This document shows positions 1-14,000 of a DNA stretch of 64,000 bases, piece after piece (positions within the stretch are counted from its first letter, which is position 1; each line of letters begins with the position of its first letter). The notes beneath the pieces were generated by a model. It saw nothing but the letters and a program-made list of their open reading frames with translations. It made no database searches and was not told where the DNA came from. The stretch lies in contig NZ_JANUGX010000008.1 in the NCBI RefSeq assembly GCF_024753245.1, positions 62,001-126,000 on the forward strand. The letters are read 5' to 3'. The position numbers were made by a program, and so were the translations under genes. This stretch comes from Massilia norwichensis (GTDB lineage Bacteria; Pseudomonadota; Gammaproteobacteria; Burkholderiales; Burkholderiaceae_D).

Positions 1-2
1 GC

Positions 3-89
3 CTGTGGGTCGTCCCGGTCACCGCGCAGCTCGATGCTGTGCTGGCCGCTCAAATCGTGGAGAAATGTCGTGGACGCCCGACTGCTTGA
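3..89 (+). CDS. lpxK: LpxK C-terminal end (partial), tetraacyldisaccharide 4'-kinase
   Basis: Only the last 28 codons are in the window, read from position 3 and ending at TGA 87-89. The peptide begins [10 protein letters not shown] and ends [11 protein letters not shown], which resembles the conserved end of LpxK, the inner-membrane kinase that phosphorylates the lipid A disaccharide precursor. The following small zinc-protein gene starts inside it, a 20-nt overlap in another frame, which suggests translational coupling. The neighbours (a Trm112-like gene and then kdsB) are the usual company of lpxK in beta- and gammaproteobacteria and support the call. Identification from so short a tail depends partly on this context. 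Confidence 0.7.
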   Translation: MWVVPVTAQLDAVLAAQIVEKCRGRPTA

Positions 90-243
90 TATCCTGGTCT
101 GCCCCCTGTGCAAGGGACCCCTCGAGTATGACAAAAAAGGGCAGGAGCTGCTCTGCCGCCCGGACCGCCTGGCCTATCCGATCCGTGACGGCATCCCGAT
201 CATGTGGGCCGACCAGGCCCGCAAGGTCGAGCCGTCGGTCTGA
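70..243 (+). CDS. Trm112-like (YcaR/UPF0434) small zinc protein
   Basis: A 57-aa protein beginning [18 protein letters not shown]. The CPLC pair near residues 11-14 and the later C in LLCRPD are typical of the Trm112/YcaR family, small proteins that often lie between lpxK and kdsB. The exact role in bacteria is unclear; eukaryotic Trm112 activates methyltransferases. The GTG start at 70 is preferred because GGAGAAA lies at 59-65 and homology starts there; an upstream ATG at 34 would add residues unlike the family. The gene overlaps lpxK by 20 nt and ends 16 nt before kdsB, so the three probably form one operon. Confidence 0.85.
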   Translation: MDARLLDILVCPLCKGPLEYDKKGQELLCRPDRLAYPIRDGIPIMWADQARKVEPSV

Positions 244-259
244 GCCTGGCAGCACGCCC

Positions 260-1829
<1,570 letters not shown>

Positions 1830-1974
1830 GGCTGTTTCAACAGGCGGGCGCGCCGCATGCAGCAGGCGCCGCCCGTTGGCTCCGGATGACACATAGCCAT
1901 CCGTCCAGGTTTTTGGATCAAAGTTCGCAGTACCTGCGTGTTGTATTTGATCGAAGGACAAGGGAGGACGATCT

Positions 1975-4155
<2,181 letters not shown>

Positions 4156-4679
4156 TGAAGAAGCTCGGCGTCTGGGAGGCGCCGTCGTGGCGGGCGCGGG
4201 CGAGGTCGTCCTGCACGCGCTGGCGATGGCGCCGTTCCACGATGTCGGTGCGGAAGCGTTCGATGTCGAGGTCCAGGCTTTCCGCCAGCACGGCCAGATC
4301 CTGCTTGTCCATGACCTGGCGCTGCTGTTCGAACAGGATGTCGTGCATCTCCCAGAACTTGCCCTGGCTGGCGGCGGCCTCTGCCGCTTCCGCCGCCAGC
4401 TCGGCCAGCGGGTGCAGGTCGGACAGCGGCAGGTGGCGGTACACCAGGCGGATGCTTCCCAGCTCGTCCGTCAGCTCGCTCAGCGCCGCATGGGCGCGCG
4501 CGCAATAGGGGCACTGGAAGTCGCCATATTCGATCAGCGTCAGCGTGGCATCGCCGGCGCCGCGCACGTGTTCGTCCGGGCCGATCTCGTCTACTCGATT
4601 CATGGGTCTAGCTCCTGTGTTCGCGATGAGAGCATCATGGCATGGGCGCCCGATCGCTGCCGCGAGTTTCGGAGCGGAA

Positions 4680-5978
4680 TCAAAAGACGCACATCTTGTT
4701 CGCCTCTTCGCGCAGGGACGGCCTGAAATCCGGATGCGCGATCGCAATCAGCGCCTGCGCGCGCTGCTTGGCGGACTTGCCGCGCAACTGGGCCACGCCC
4801 CATTCCGTCACCACGTAGTTGACGTCGTTCTTGCTGGTGGTGGCGTGGGTACCGGGCGAGAGCGTCGGCACGATGCGCGAGACGGTGCCGTCCTTGGCCG
4901 TCGAGGGCAGCACGATGAAGGACTTGCCGCCGCGCGAGCGGTTGGCGGCGCGCACGAAGTCGACCTGGCCGCCGGTGCCGGAATAGGGCAGGTGGCCGAT
5001 GCTTTCGCTGCCGCACTGGCCCAGCAGGTCGACCTGCAGGCTGGCGTTGATCGACACCAGCTTGTCGTTCTGGCCGGCGATATACGGATCGTTGGTGAAG
5101 TTCGAGGGATGCATCTCCAGCATCGGGTTCTGGTGCATGAACTCGTAGAGCTTGCGCGAGCCGAGCGCGAAGGTGGCCACCATCTTGCCGGGCAACAGCG
5201 TCTTCTTGCTGTTGTTGACGGCGCCGGATTCGACCAGCTTCAGGATGCCGTCGCCGATCATCTCGGTGTGGATGCCGAGGTCGTGCTTGCCGGTCAGCTG
5301 CATCACCACGGCGTCGGGGATGCCGCCATAGCCGATCTGCAGGGTCGAACCGTCCTCGATCTGCTCGGCCACCAGCGCACCGATGGCTTCCTGCACCGGG
5401 CCGATCTTCGGCAGGCCGACTTCCAGGATCGGCTCGTCGCTCTCGACGATGGCCGTGACCTGGGACAGGTGGACATGGCACTGGCCATGGGTGAAGGGCA
5501 CGTTCGGGTTCACCTCGAGTATCACCACGCGCGCCTTGGCGACCGCCGCCATCGTGTAGTCGGTGCCCAGGCTGAGGGCGAAGAAGCCGTGCGGGCTCAT
5601 GGGCGAGGCCATCGCGAACACGACGTCGGACGGCATCAGGCCGCGCTCGATCAGGGCCGGGATCTCGGAAAAATAATTCGGGATGAAATCGCACCAGCCG
5701 CCCTGGCCGCCCGCGCGCGAGGCGCCGCCAAAGAACAGCGACGCGTGCCGCACGTGGGAGCGGCAAGCCTGCTCGAAATAGCCGTATTTGCGCATGGCGA
5801 GGATCTGCGCGATCTTGATGTCCGAAAAACGCTGGTGCTGCTCGGACAGCGCATGCAGCAGGGTGGGCGGTTCGCCGACGCCGGTCGGCACGATGATCAT
5901 GTCGCCGTCGAGTAAATGGTCGAGGGCGTCGAGGGCGCTGCCGCGTTTCGACTGGTACATCTCCTGCAGATTCTGCAT
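4680..5978 (-). CDS. Acetyl-CoA hydrolase/transferase family (4-hydroxybutyrate CoA-transferase-like)
   Basis: A 432-aa cytoplasmic protein of the AcetylCoA hydrolase/transferase family. The N half starts MQNLQEMYQSKRGSALDAL. The family glycine-rich turn GYGGIPDAV lies near residue 210, followed by HTEMIGDGI, whose Glu is the likely covalent CoA-ester residue by analogy with 4-hydroxybutyrate CoA-transferase. The C half holds GTGGQVDFVRAA and TEWGVAQLRGKS. It would move CoA between short acyl groups, or hydrolyse acyl-CoA; the substrate cannot be read from sequence. CAGGAGACG immediately upstream supports this start. It is transcribed divergently from the secreted protein at 6047. Confidence 0.9.
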   Translation of the reverse strand: MQNLQEMYQSKRGSALDALDHLLDGDMIIVPTGVGEPPTLLHALSEQHQRFSDIKIAQILAMRKYGYFEQACRSHVRHASLFFGGASRAGGQGGWCDFIPNYFSEIPALIERGLMPSDVVFAMASPMSPHGFFALSLGTDYTMAAVAKARVVILEVNPNVPFTHGQCHVHLSQVTAIVESDEPILEVGLPKIGPVQEAIGALVAEQIEDGSTLQIGYGGIPDAVVMQLTGKHDLGIHTEMIGDGILKLVESGAVNNSKKTLLPGKMVATFALGSRKLYEFMHQNPMLEMHPSNFTNDPYIAGQNDKLVSINASLQVDLLGQCGSESIGHLPYSGTGGQVDFVRAANRSRGGKSFIVLPSTAKDGTVSRIVPTLSPGTHATTSKNDVNYVVTEWGVAQLRGKSAKQRAQALIAIAHPDFRPSLREEANKMCVF

Positions 5979-6046
5979 CGTCGTCTCCTGTCTTGTCGTG
6001 TCGTGCGGTATTCCTGTCCAGCATGAGCAGGCTACCATAGCGGGAT

Positions 6047-6910
6047 ATGAAACGCTGCCTTCTCATCGCCACCGCCTGCGCCGCCCTGCTGGCCACCGCC
6101 ATACCCTGCCACGCCGCCGACGCGGATGCAATCGTCGACACGCTGCTCGGTACCCGCTACCTGGAACGCGAGACCTGCAACGGCCTGGGCATGATCGGCA
6201 CCCAGTTGCTGCAGGAAGTCCGCCCGCAGTCCGAAGGCGCCAAGCCGGCCGTGCTGCCGCGCGCGCAGGTGCGCGAGATCGCGGTTGCCTATGACGCGAT
6301 CAACTTGCAGTTGTGCGCCGCCGTGACGCCGCTGCTGTCGGATCGAAACGCCTGGGTGCGCAGCTACGCGCGGCATGGCAAGGTATTGGCATCGCCGCGC
6401 CTGAACGCGTTCATGGCCGATGCGCTGGCCATGCAATGGGCGGCGATCGCAGCCGGTTTGCGGGCCGAGCTGGTGATGCTCGGCAGCGTCATCGAACTCG
6501 AACTGGGCCTGCGCGCCGACGCCTTCAATCCCGGCACGGCGCCGCTGGTCGATCTGCAGTCGCCGAGCATGCGCGCGCTGTTGAAGGAGATCCGCCTGGT
6601 CTCGCTCACCGACGATGAGGCGCGCGCCAGGTTCGTTCTGGCGACCCTGCTCGAACACAAGAGCTTTCGCGACATGATCCCGGCCCGTTTCGACCTCGAC
6701 CGCCTGGCGCGCATCGAAGCGAAGACGCGCCGCCTGGGCCTGCAGCTGGTGCGCCGATACGGCATCGATTTGTACGCCGTGTACGACAGCCGGACCCGCC
6801 TGCTGGTGCTGTCCGTCGACGAGCGCCTGGGCGTGCCGGCGGTCGCCGGCGCCGTGCGCACCGCCAGCGCGCAGGTGACGGCGCTGGCCGCCCGCTACCG
6901 AGCCAGATAA
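6047..6910 (+). CDS. Secreted protein of unknown function
   Basis: A 287-aa protein with a clear signal peptide (MKRCLLIATACAALLATAIPCHA, probably cut after residue 23). The mature part is mostly helical and rich in Ala, Leu and Arg, with only two Cys (ETCNGLG and LQLCAA) that may form a disulfide in the periplasm. I do not recognise a domain or catalytic motif. It stands alone between the divergent CoA-transferase-like gene and the VOC gene. Only a weak GGGA lies upstream of the ATG. Confidence 0.75.
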   Translation: MKRCLLIATACAALLATAIPCHAADADAIVDTLLGTRYLERETCNGLGMIGTQLLQEVRPQSEGAKPAVLPRAQVREIAVAYDAINLQLCAAVTPLLSDRNAWVRSYARHGKVLASPRLNAFMADALAMQWAAIAAGLRAELVMLGSVIELELGLRADAFNPGTAPLVDLQSPSMRALLKEIRLVSLTDDEARARFVLATLLEHKSFRDMIPARFDLDRLARIEAKTRRLGLQLVRRYGIDLYAVYDSRTRLLVLSVDERLGVPAVAGAVRTASAQVTALAARYRAR

Positions 6911-6967
6911 GGGAATGCCTCCCGATGTGCTTGTGATAAATTTAAGAAACTTTTTCAGGAGGGGCAC

Positions 6968-7354
6968 ATGAAGCGGGTCACTGGCATCGGCGGCATCTTC
7001 TTCAACGCGCAGGAACCGGCGACGCTGCGCGCCTGGTACCAGCGGCACCTGGGCATCGACGTGATGGACTGGGGCGGCACCGCCTTCAGCTGGCGCGACG
7101 AGGACGGCAAGCCGACCGGCGGCATGACGGTCTGGTCGATCAACGCGGCCGATACCACCCTCTACGAGCCCAGCAAGTCCCCGTTCATGATCAACTACCG
7201 GGTCGCCGACCTGAGCGCGCTGCTGCAGGCGCTGCGCGAGGAGGGCTGCCAGGTGCTGGACAAGTTCGAAGACGGCGAATACGGCAAGTTCGGCTGGGTC
7301 ATCGACCCCGAGGGCAACAAGGTCGAGCTGTGGGAGCCGCCGCCCGGCCAGTGA
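6968..7354 (+). CDS. VOC superfamily protein (glyoxalase/bleomycin-resistance fold)
   Basis: A 128-aa protein with the paired beta-alpha-beta-beta-beta units of the vicinal oxygen chelate fold. MKRVTGIGGIFFNAQEP starts the first unit; the second ends DPEGNKVELWEPPPGQ, where the Glu of VELWEP is the usual metal ligand. The usual first ligand (His or Gln near the N terminus) is not obvious, so metal binding and activity are uncertain. AGGAGGGG six bases before the ATG is a strong ribosome site. It appears to be a single-gene unit. Confidence 0.9.
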   Translation: MKRVTGIGGIFFNAQEPATLRAWYQRHLGIDVMDWGGTAFSWRDEDGKPTGGMTVWSINAADTTLYEPSKSPFMINYRVADLSALLQALREEGCQVLDKFEDGEYGKFGWVIDPEGNKVELWEPPPGQ

Positions 7355-7450
7355 TGCCGCCGGGCAGGCGCGCGCCTGCCGCGACCGGCGCGGCCGATAA
7401 TGGACTCATCCAGCAAAACGCAACGAGCGAAATAAGGAGCGAGGTGAGCC

Positions 7451-8233
7451 ATGAGACAGATCGGGATCGTCGGCGCCATGGCGCTGTCCGCGCTGCTTGC
7501 AGGCGCGGCCGTGCCGGTCCAGGCGCGCCAGGCGCAGGTGCAGAGTCCACAGCAGGCGCAACAGGCGCAGCAGGCCCGCCAACAGGCCGAGGCCTTCCTG
7601 CGCAAGGAGGAGGCTGCCGCCACCGGCCGCCAGAACCGGAGCACCGAGCGCGCCAACCAGGATGCCACCGTGCCCGACGAAGCCGCCGGCCATAGCGATG
7701 CGGCCCGGCCCGCGCGCAGCACCGACCCGAATGCGGGCAATGGCGGCACGACCACGCGTCCCGCCGGCAGCGCGCCGCCGCCCAGCTACGGCCCGGTCCT
7801 GAACCCGCGCCGGCAGCAGGGCAGCGATCCGGCGCGCAAGGACCCGGCCGAGGTGCACGACGAAACCGACAGCCTGACGCGCCCCGCCGCGCCCCAGCAA
7901 TCCCAGCCGTCGCAACAATCGCAACCGTCGCGGCAGAAGCAGGCGAAGCAGGCCCCGCGCCGGCGCGAAGCCTGGCAGGCGGCCGGTCCGCTGGCGCCGC
8001 GTCCTTTGACCAGCAACGAAGCCGCGGCGATCGGCTACGGCGCCGTGCCGGTCCCGGCAGCGGGGCAGGCGCCGCAGCCGGTGGTGCCCACCAATACGCC
8101 GCTGAATTCCTGTGTCGGCGGCGCCTGCCGCGATGCGAACGGCGGCAGCTACAACCTCGGCCCGAACGGCGTCGGCGTCAGCAGCAGCGGGCGTGTGTGC
8201 AGCAAGGTCGGCACCACCGTCCAATGCAATTAG
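7451..8233 (+). CDS. Secreted Gln-rich protein with C-terminal Cys motif, unknown function
   Basis: A 260-aa protein with a signal peptide (MRQIGIVGAMALSALLAGAAVPVQA). Residues 26-200 are low-complexity, rich in Gln, Ala, Pro and Arg, with runs such as QQAQQAQQARQQ and SQPSQQSQPSRQ. The last ~45 residues form a small ordered unit: SCVGGACRDANGGSYNLG, then GRVCSKVGTTVQCN, a C-x4-C ... C-x8-C pattern seen at the ends of other small secreted proteobacterial proteins. It is probably a periplasmic or surface protein with a disordered linker; no function can be given. GAGGTGA precedes the ATG. Confidence 0.75.
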   Translation: MRQIGIVGAMALSALLAGAAVPVQARQAQVQSPQQAQQAQQARQQAEAFLRKEEAAATGRQNRSTERANQDATVPDEAAGHSDAARPARSTDPNAGNGGTTTRPAGSAPPPSYGPVLNPRRQQGSDPARKDPAEVHDETDSLTRPAAPQQSQPSQQSQPSRQKQAKQAPRRREAWQAAGPLAPRPLTSNEAAAIGYGAVPVPAAGQAPQPVVPTNTPLNSCVGGACRDANGGSYNLGPNGVGVSSSGRVCSKVGTTVQCN

Positions 8234-8316
8234 CGCACCCGGCAAAACGCCCATGGCGGCGTTGCATCGTCTCGCCGTCATGGTATTTCCGGCAAAAGCT
8301 CGCTACAATCCGGGAG

Positions 8317-8338
8317 TTGACGTTTACGTAAACGTTAA
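8317..8338. promoter_or_regulatory. Palindromic operator upstream of the SDR gene
   Basis: The 16-mer ACGTTTACGTAAACGT at 8320-8335 is a perfect palindrome, and flanking TT/AA extends it to 22 bp with one mismatch pair. It lies 43 bp before the SDR start, just after a TACAAT (8304-8309) that could be a -10 box; its left arm also contains TTGACG. The arrangement fits a repressor or MerR-type site. It resembles sites described for regulators of acyl-CoA and branched-chain degradation genes such as LiuR, but that assignment is inference. Confidence 0.75.
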
Positions 8339-8380
8339 AAATAAGCCTTAGGATTCATCGAAAACCCCGGAGGAGACAGC

Positions 8381-9148
<768 letters not shown>

Positions 9149-9196
9149 AGGTGTCGTGAGCAACTTGCTCATTTGAGGTAGGATGCTCCGGATATC

Positions 9197-9231
9197 GGGC
9201 GTGCAGCCTTGGCCGCACGCCCTGTTTTTTT
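9197..9231 (+). terminator. Rho-independent terminator after the SDR gene
   Basis: An 8-bp perfect stem GGGCGTGC / GCACGCCC (9197-9204 with 9215-9222), a 10-nt loop and a tail of seven T at 9225-9231. It lies between the SDR gene and ggt and should separate their transcription. Confidence 0.85.
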
Positions 9232-9243
9232 CCGGAGAATCGA

Positions 9244-11028
9244 ATGAAGTCGAAGTTGCTTGCTCTCGTACTCGGCGGCGCGTTCGCGACGCTGTCCCCT
9301 CTGCCCGTCCTGGCCCAGGACTCGCTCCAGAAAGCGCCCGAAGCCGCCACCGGCTATGCCGACAAGGCCGGCTGGGCCGCGCGCAAGTACATGGTGGCCG
9401 CCGCCAATCCGCTGGCGGTGGAGGCGGGCTACGAGATGCTCAAGCAGGGCGGTACGGCGATCGACGCCGGCATCGCGACCCAGCTGGTGCTGACCCTGGT
9501 CGAGCCGCAGTCCTCGGGCATCGGCGGCGGCGCCTTCCTGATGTACTACGACGGCAAGAAGGTGCAGGCCTTCGACGGCCGCGAGACCGCGCCGTCGAAA
9601 GCCGACGAGCACCTGTTCCAGCGCCCGGACGGCACGCCGCTGTCGCGTAGCGAGGGCATCGTCGGCGGCCGTTCGACCGGCGCCCCCGGCGTGCTGCGCA
9701 TGCTGGCGCTGGCCCACAAGCAGCACGGCAAGCTGCCCTGGAAGACCCTGTTCGGCCCGGCCATCCGCCTGTCCGAGAACGGCTTCAAGGTCAGCCCGCG
9801 CCTGCACCAATTGCTGGCCGGCGATCCCTACATCCGCAAGGACCCGGCCGCGCGCAGCTATTTCTACGGCGCCGACGGCAATCCGCGTCCGGTCGGCTAT
9901 CTGCTGAAGAATCCCGAGCTGGCCAGAACCCTGCGCGAGATCGCCGAAGGCGGCGCCGAGGTCTTCTACACGGGCCGCATCGCGCGCGACATCGAGGCCA
10001 AGGTGAAGAGCCACCCGACCAATCCTGGCCTGCTCAGCGCCGCCGACATCGCCGCTTACCAGCCCAAGTTGCGCGAGCCGGTCTGCAGCGACTACCGCAG
10101 CTATACCGTGTGCGGCATGCCGCCGCCGTCCTCGGGCGGCATCGCCGTGGCCCAGATGCTGGGCATGTTCGAGACCCGCGACATGAAGGCGCTGGCGCCC
10201 AGCAACGGCATCCCGGGTGCGGATGCGGTGCACCTGTTCTCGGAAGTGGGGCGCCTGGCCTATGCCGACCGCGACCGCTACGCCGCCGACACCGACTTCG
10301 TGCCGCTGCCGGGACGCGGCATCCCGGCCCTGCTCGACAAGAATTACCTGGCCAAGCGCGCGAGCGTCATCGGCAGCCGCTCGATGGGCAAGGCCGAGGC
10401 CGGCCATCCGCCGGGCGTGGAGATGGCCTGGAACTGGGGCCTGGACAATTCGATCGAAGCCCATTCGACCTCGCACGTGGTCGCCGTCGACCAGTACGGC
10501 GCCGGCCTGTCGATGACCACCAGCGTCGAGGATGCCTTCGGCTCGCGCCAGATGGTCGACGGTTTCATCCTCAACAACCAGCTGACCGACTTTTCCTTCG
10601 ATTCGAAGGATGCCAACGGCCCGGTCGCCAACCGCGTCGAGCCGGGCAAGCGTCCGCGCAGCGCGATGAGCCCGACCATCGTGTTCGACAAGAAGAGCGG
10701 CCGCTTCGTCGAGGCGATCGGCTCGCCGGGCGGCCCGCTGATCATCAATTACGTGGCGAAGGTCCTGGTCGGCACCCTGGACTGGGGCCTCAACATGCAG
10801 CAGGCGATCGCACTGCCGAACTTCGGCAGCCGCAACGGCCCGACCGAGCTCGAAGCGGGGCGCTTCCCGGTCCGTGAAATCGACGCCCTGAAGGCGCGCG
10901 GGCACACGATCCGGATCGGCGAACAGACCTCCGGCCTGCAGGGCATCGAGCGCATGGACATCCATGGCGTGTCTTTGTGGTTCGGCGGCGCCGACCCGCG
11001 TCGCGAAGGTGTGGCAAAAGGCGACTAA
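9244..11028 (+). CDS. ggt: Gamma-glutamyltransferase
   Basis: A 594-aa periplasmic N-terminal nucleophile hydrolase that moves the gamma-glutamyl group of glutathione to water or amino acids. A signal peptide (MKSKLLALVLGGAFATLSPLPVLA) is followed by the large-subunit segment with EPQSSGIGGGAFL and DGRETAP. The self-processing nucleophile is Thr409 in AHSTSHVV, giving a small subunit of about 186 aa that holds FGSRQMV, NNQLTDFS and GSPGGP. All the usual active-site motifs are present and the length is normal. GGAGAAT precedes the ATG. A 9-bp inverted repeat follows the gene and may terminate it or act on the next gene. Confidence 0.95.
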   Translation: MKSKLLALVLGGAFATLSPLPVLAQDSLQKAPEAATGYADKAGWAARKYMVAAANPLAVEAGYEMLKQGGTAIDAGIATQLVLTLVEPQSSGIGGGAFLMYYDGKKVQAFDGRETAPSKADEHLFQRPDGTPLSRSEGIVGGRSTGAPGVLRMLALAHKQHGKLPWKTLFGPAIRLSENGFKVSPRLHQLLAGDPYIRKDPAARSYFYGADGNPRPVGYLLKNPELARTLREIAEGGAEVFYTGRIARDIEAKVKSHPTNPGLLSAADIAAYQPKLREPVCSDYRSYTVCGMPPPSSGGIAVAQMLGMFETRDMKALAPSNGIPGADAVHLFSEVGRLAYADRDRYAADTDFVPLPGRGIPALLDKNYLAKRASVIGSRSMGKAEAGHPPGVEMAWNWGLDNSIEAHSTSHVVAVDQYGAGLSMTTSVEDAFGSRQMVDGFILNNQLTDFSFDSKDANGPVANRVEPGKRPRSAMSPTIVFDKKSGRFVEAIGSPGGPLIINYVAKVLVGTLDWGLNMQQAIALPNFGSRNGPTELEAGRFPVREIDALKARGHTIRIGEQTSGLQGIERMDIHGVSLWFGGADPRREGVAKGD

Positions 11029-11055
11029 AACGCTGGCAAAAAGGTATTTATTCCC

Positions 11056-11089
11056 CCCGGCAAGGGCAGACTTTGCTACTCTTGCCGGG
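11056..11089. repeat. Inverted repeat touching the kinase start codon
   Basis: CCCGGCAAG (11056-11064) and CTTGCCGGG (11081-11089) are a perfect 9-bp inverted repeat with a 16-nt loop. The right arm ends on the first base of the GTG start of the hybrid kinase. No T-run follows, so it is a poor terminator for ggt; it could sequester the start of the kinase mRNA. Confidence 0.7.
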
Positions 11090-14000
11090 TGGATATTAAA
11101 CATGACTTAAAAGGGCGCTCGCTACAGCGCCTGTGGGTGCTGGCAGTGTTGGCTTTGGCCTGCCTGCTGGGCGGAGCAGCCTTGGCCGCGCCGACCCCAA
11201 CCTTGCGTTTCGAACAACTGTCGGTCGATGAGGGCTTGCCCCAGGAATCGGTGCTGGCGATCGTCCAGGACCGCGACGGCTTCATGTGGTTCGGCACCCA
11301 ATCGGGCCTGTCGCGCTACGACGGCTACCGCTTCATCAATTTCCGTAACGTGGTCGGCGACCCGACCTCGCTGGTCAACAACTGGGTGCGCGTGCTCTAC
11401 GTCGACAAGAAGGGCCGGCTGTGGATCGGCACCGACGGCGGCCTGGCCCTCTACCACCCGGAAAGCAGCAGCTTCTCCAACTTCGTGCCCGACGAGCCGG
11501 CCAAGCGCGGCAACGGCAACCGCCACCTGCGCGCCATCGTCGACGACGGCAAGGATGGCCTGTGGCTGGCCACCGGCGACGGCCTGCAGCACTTCGACAT
11601 CGCCAGCAAGCGCTTCGCCACCTGGCACCACGTGGCCGGGGTGGACGACAGCCTCTCGTCCGACCGGCTCAGCGCGCTGGCGCTGGCGCCGGACGGCCGG
11701 CTGTGGATCGGCACCGCGAACGGCCTGGACAGCCTCGGGCCGGACTTGATGCGCTTTACCCACCACCCGTCGCCGCAGGGCGGCAAGTTCAATGCGATCC
11801 AGTCGCTGCTGCTCGATGCCAGCCAGCGCTTGTGGATCGGCAGCGTGGGCGGGCTCGAGCGGCGCACGCTCGACCTGAAAAACAAGGAAGCGGCGCCGGG
11901 CGCCGGCCCGCTGACCCGCTTTACCGAGGCGGAGGGCATGCCGGCCAGCGACATCACCACGCTGTACCAGGATGGCGGGCGCCAGGTCTGGGTCGGCACC
12001 CGCGACCGCGGCCTGTACCGCTGGCTGCCGGCGGCCGACCGCTTCGAGCACCATCCGCACCGGATCACCGACCGCTACAGCCTGGGCGACAACCAGGTGT
12101 CGGCGCTGTTCGCCGACCGTGTCGGCACCTTCTGGGTTGGTACCTGGTACAACGGCGTCTCGCGCGCCGACCTCGGCGGTGGCGGCTTCGCCCGCATTGT
12201 GCGCGGGCCGGACCTGCCGGTCACGCTCAGCGACAACAAGGTGCGCGGCATCGTCTACGACGGCGCCGGCAAGCTGTGGCTGGCCAGCAGCGGCGGCCTG
12301 CACCATTTCGAGCCGGCCACCGGGCAGGAAAAGACCTACCGGCTGGTGAGCGAGTCGGCCGCCGCGAGCGAGGCCACGGCCGGCGCGGTCGCGCTGGCAC
12401 CGGACGGCACGCTGTGGGTGGGAACCCAGGCCGGCCTGGTGAACTTCGATCCGAAGAGCGGGCGCATGACGCGGCGCAGCCTGATGCCAGGCGACGTCGA
12501 TGCCAACAACGTGCGTAACCTGCTGGTGGCGCGCGACGGCGTGCTCTGGATCGCCACCAAGGGCGGCCTGCACAGCCTCGATCCGAAGAGCGGCAAGCTG
12601 ACCAGCTTCCAGCACGACCCGGCGGCGGGCGCGAGCCTGGCCGACAACGTGGTGCGGCCGATGCTCGAAGACCGTCTGGGCCGGCTGTGGATCGGCACCT
12701 TCGACGGTCTCGACCTGCTCGACCGCGCGACCGGCCGGTTCCGCCATTTCCGCCACAATCCGAACGACCCGACGAGCCTCAGCCACGACGAAGTTCACCA
12801 CCTGCTGGAAGACCGCCACGGCAACCTGTGGGTCGGCACCGCGGTCGGCCTGAACAAGATGGTGGTGGGCAGCGACGGCACCCCGCGCTTCCAGCGCTAC
12901 ACCAGCCGCGACGGCCTGGTCGACGATGCGGTGGCGGCGATGCTGGAAGACCAGGACGGCAAGCTTTGGGTCAGCACCTCCAGCAATATCGCGCGCCTCG
13001 ACCCGGTCAGCGGCAACTGGCGCCTCTACGATATCGCCGACGGCACCCTCGAGGGCGCCTATTTCGACGCGTCCTGCCTGCGCACGCCCGACGGCACGCT
13101 CTACTTCGGCGGCCTGAACGGCATGACCGCCTTCCATCCGCGCGCGCTGCACGACAACCTGATCGCGCCGCGCGCGGTGATCACCGGCCTGCGCATCTTC
13201 GGCGAGCCGGTGCAGAAGCGCCATCCGGGCCTGACCACCTGGCCGGTCGAACGCGCCGCCGGGATCACGCTGCCGGCCTCGGACGCCGTGTTCACGCTGG
13301 AGTTCTCGGCGCTGCACTTCGCGGCGCCGCAGCGCAACCGCTTCGCCTACCGCCTGGCCGGCTTCGACCAGGACTGGACCACGGCCGATGCCGGCAAGCG
13401 CTTCGCCACCTACACCAACCTCGATCCGGGCACTTACACCTTCCAGGTGCGCGCCGCCAACAAGGACGGGGTCTGGAGCGACGCCCCGGCCAGCTTCGAG
13501 ATCACGGTGCTGCCGCCGTACTGGAAGACCTGGTGGTTCCGCGGCGTGGCCGCGCTGCTGGTGCTGGGCCTCGGCTACGGCATCTTCCGCATCCGCGTGG
13601 GCGGGCTGCGGCGCCAGAAAGCCCTGCTCGAATACCAGGTCAGCGCGCGCACCGAACGCATCGAACAGCAGAACCGCCTGCTCGAGCGCCAGACCGCCGA
13701 ACTGCGCGAGCAGCAGCGCCAGGTGCGCCGTCGTACCGACGAGCTGGCGCGCGCCAACGGCGCCTTGCAGGAAAACGAAGACCGCCTGTACCAGGCCAAG
13801 CAGCGCGCCGAAGACGCCACGCGCCAGAAGTCCGAGTTCCTGGCCAACATGAGCCACGAGATGCGCACCCCGCTGGCCGGCGTGATCGGCATGCTCGGCT
13901 TTGCCCTGCGCGACGGCCAGTTGAAGGAGTCGACGCGCGAGCAGATCCTGCGCGGGCAGGCCAACGCCCAGTCGCTGCTGGCGATCATCAACGACCTGCT

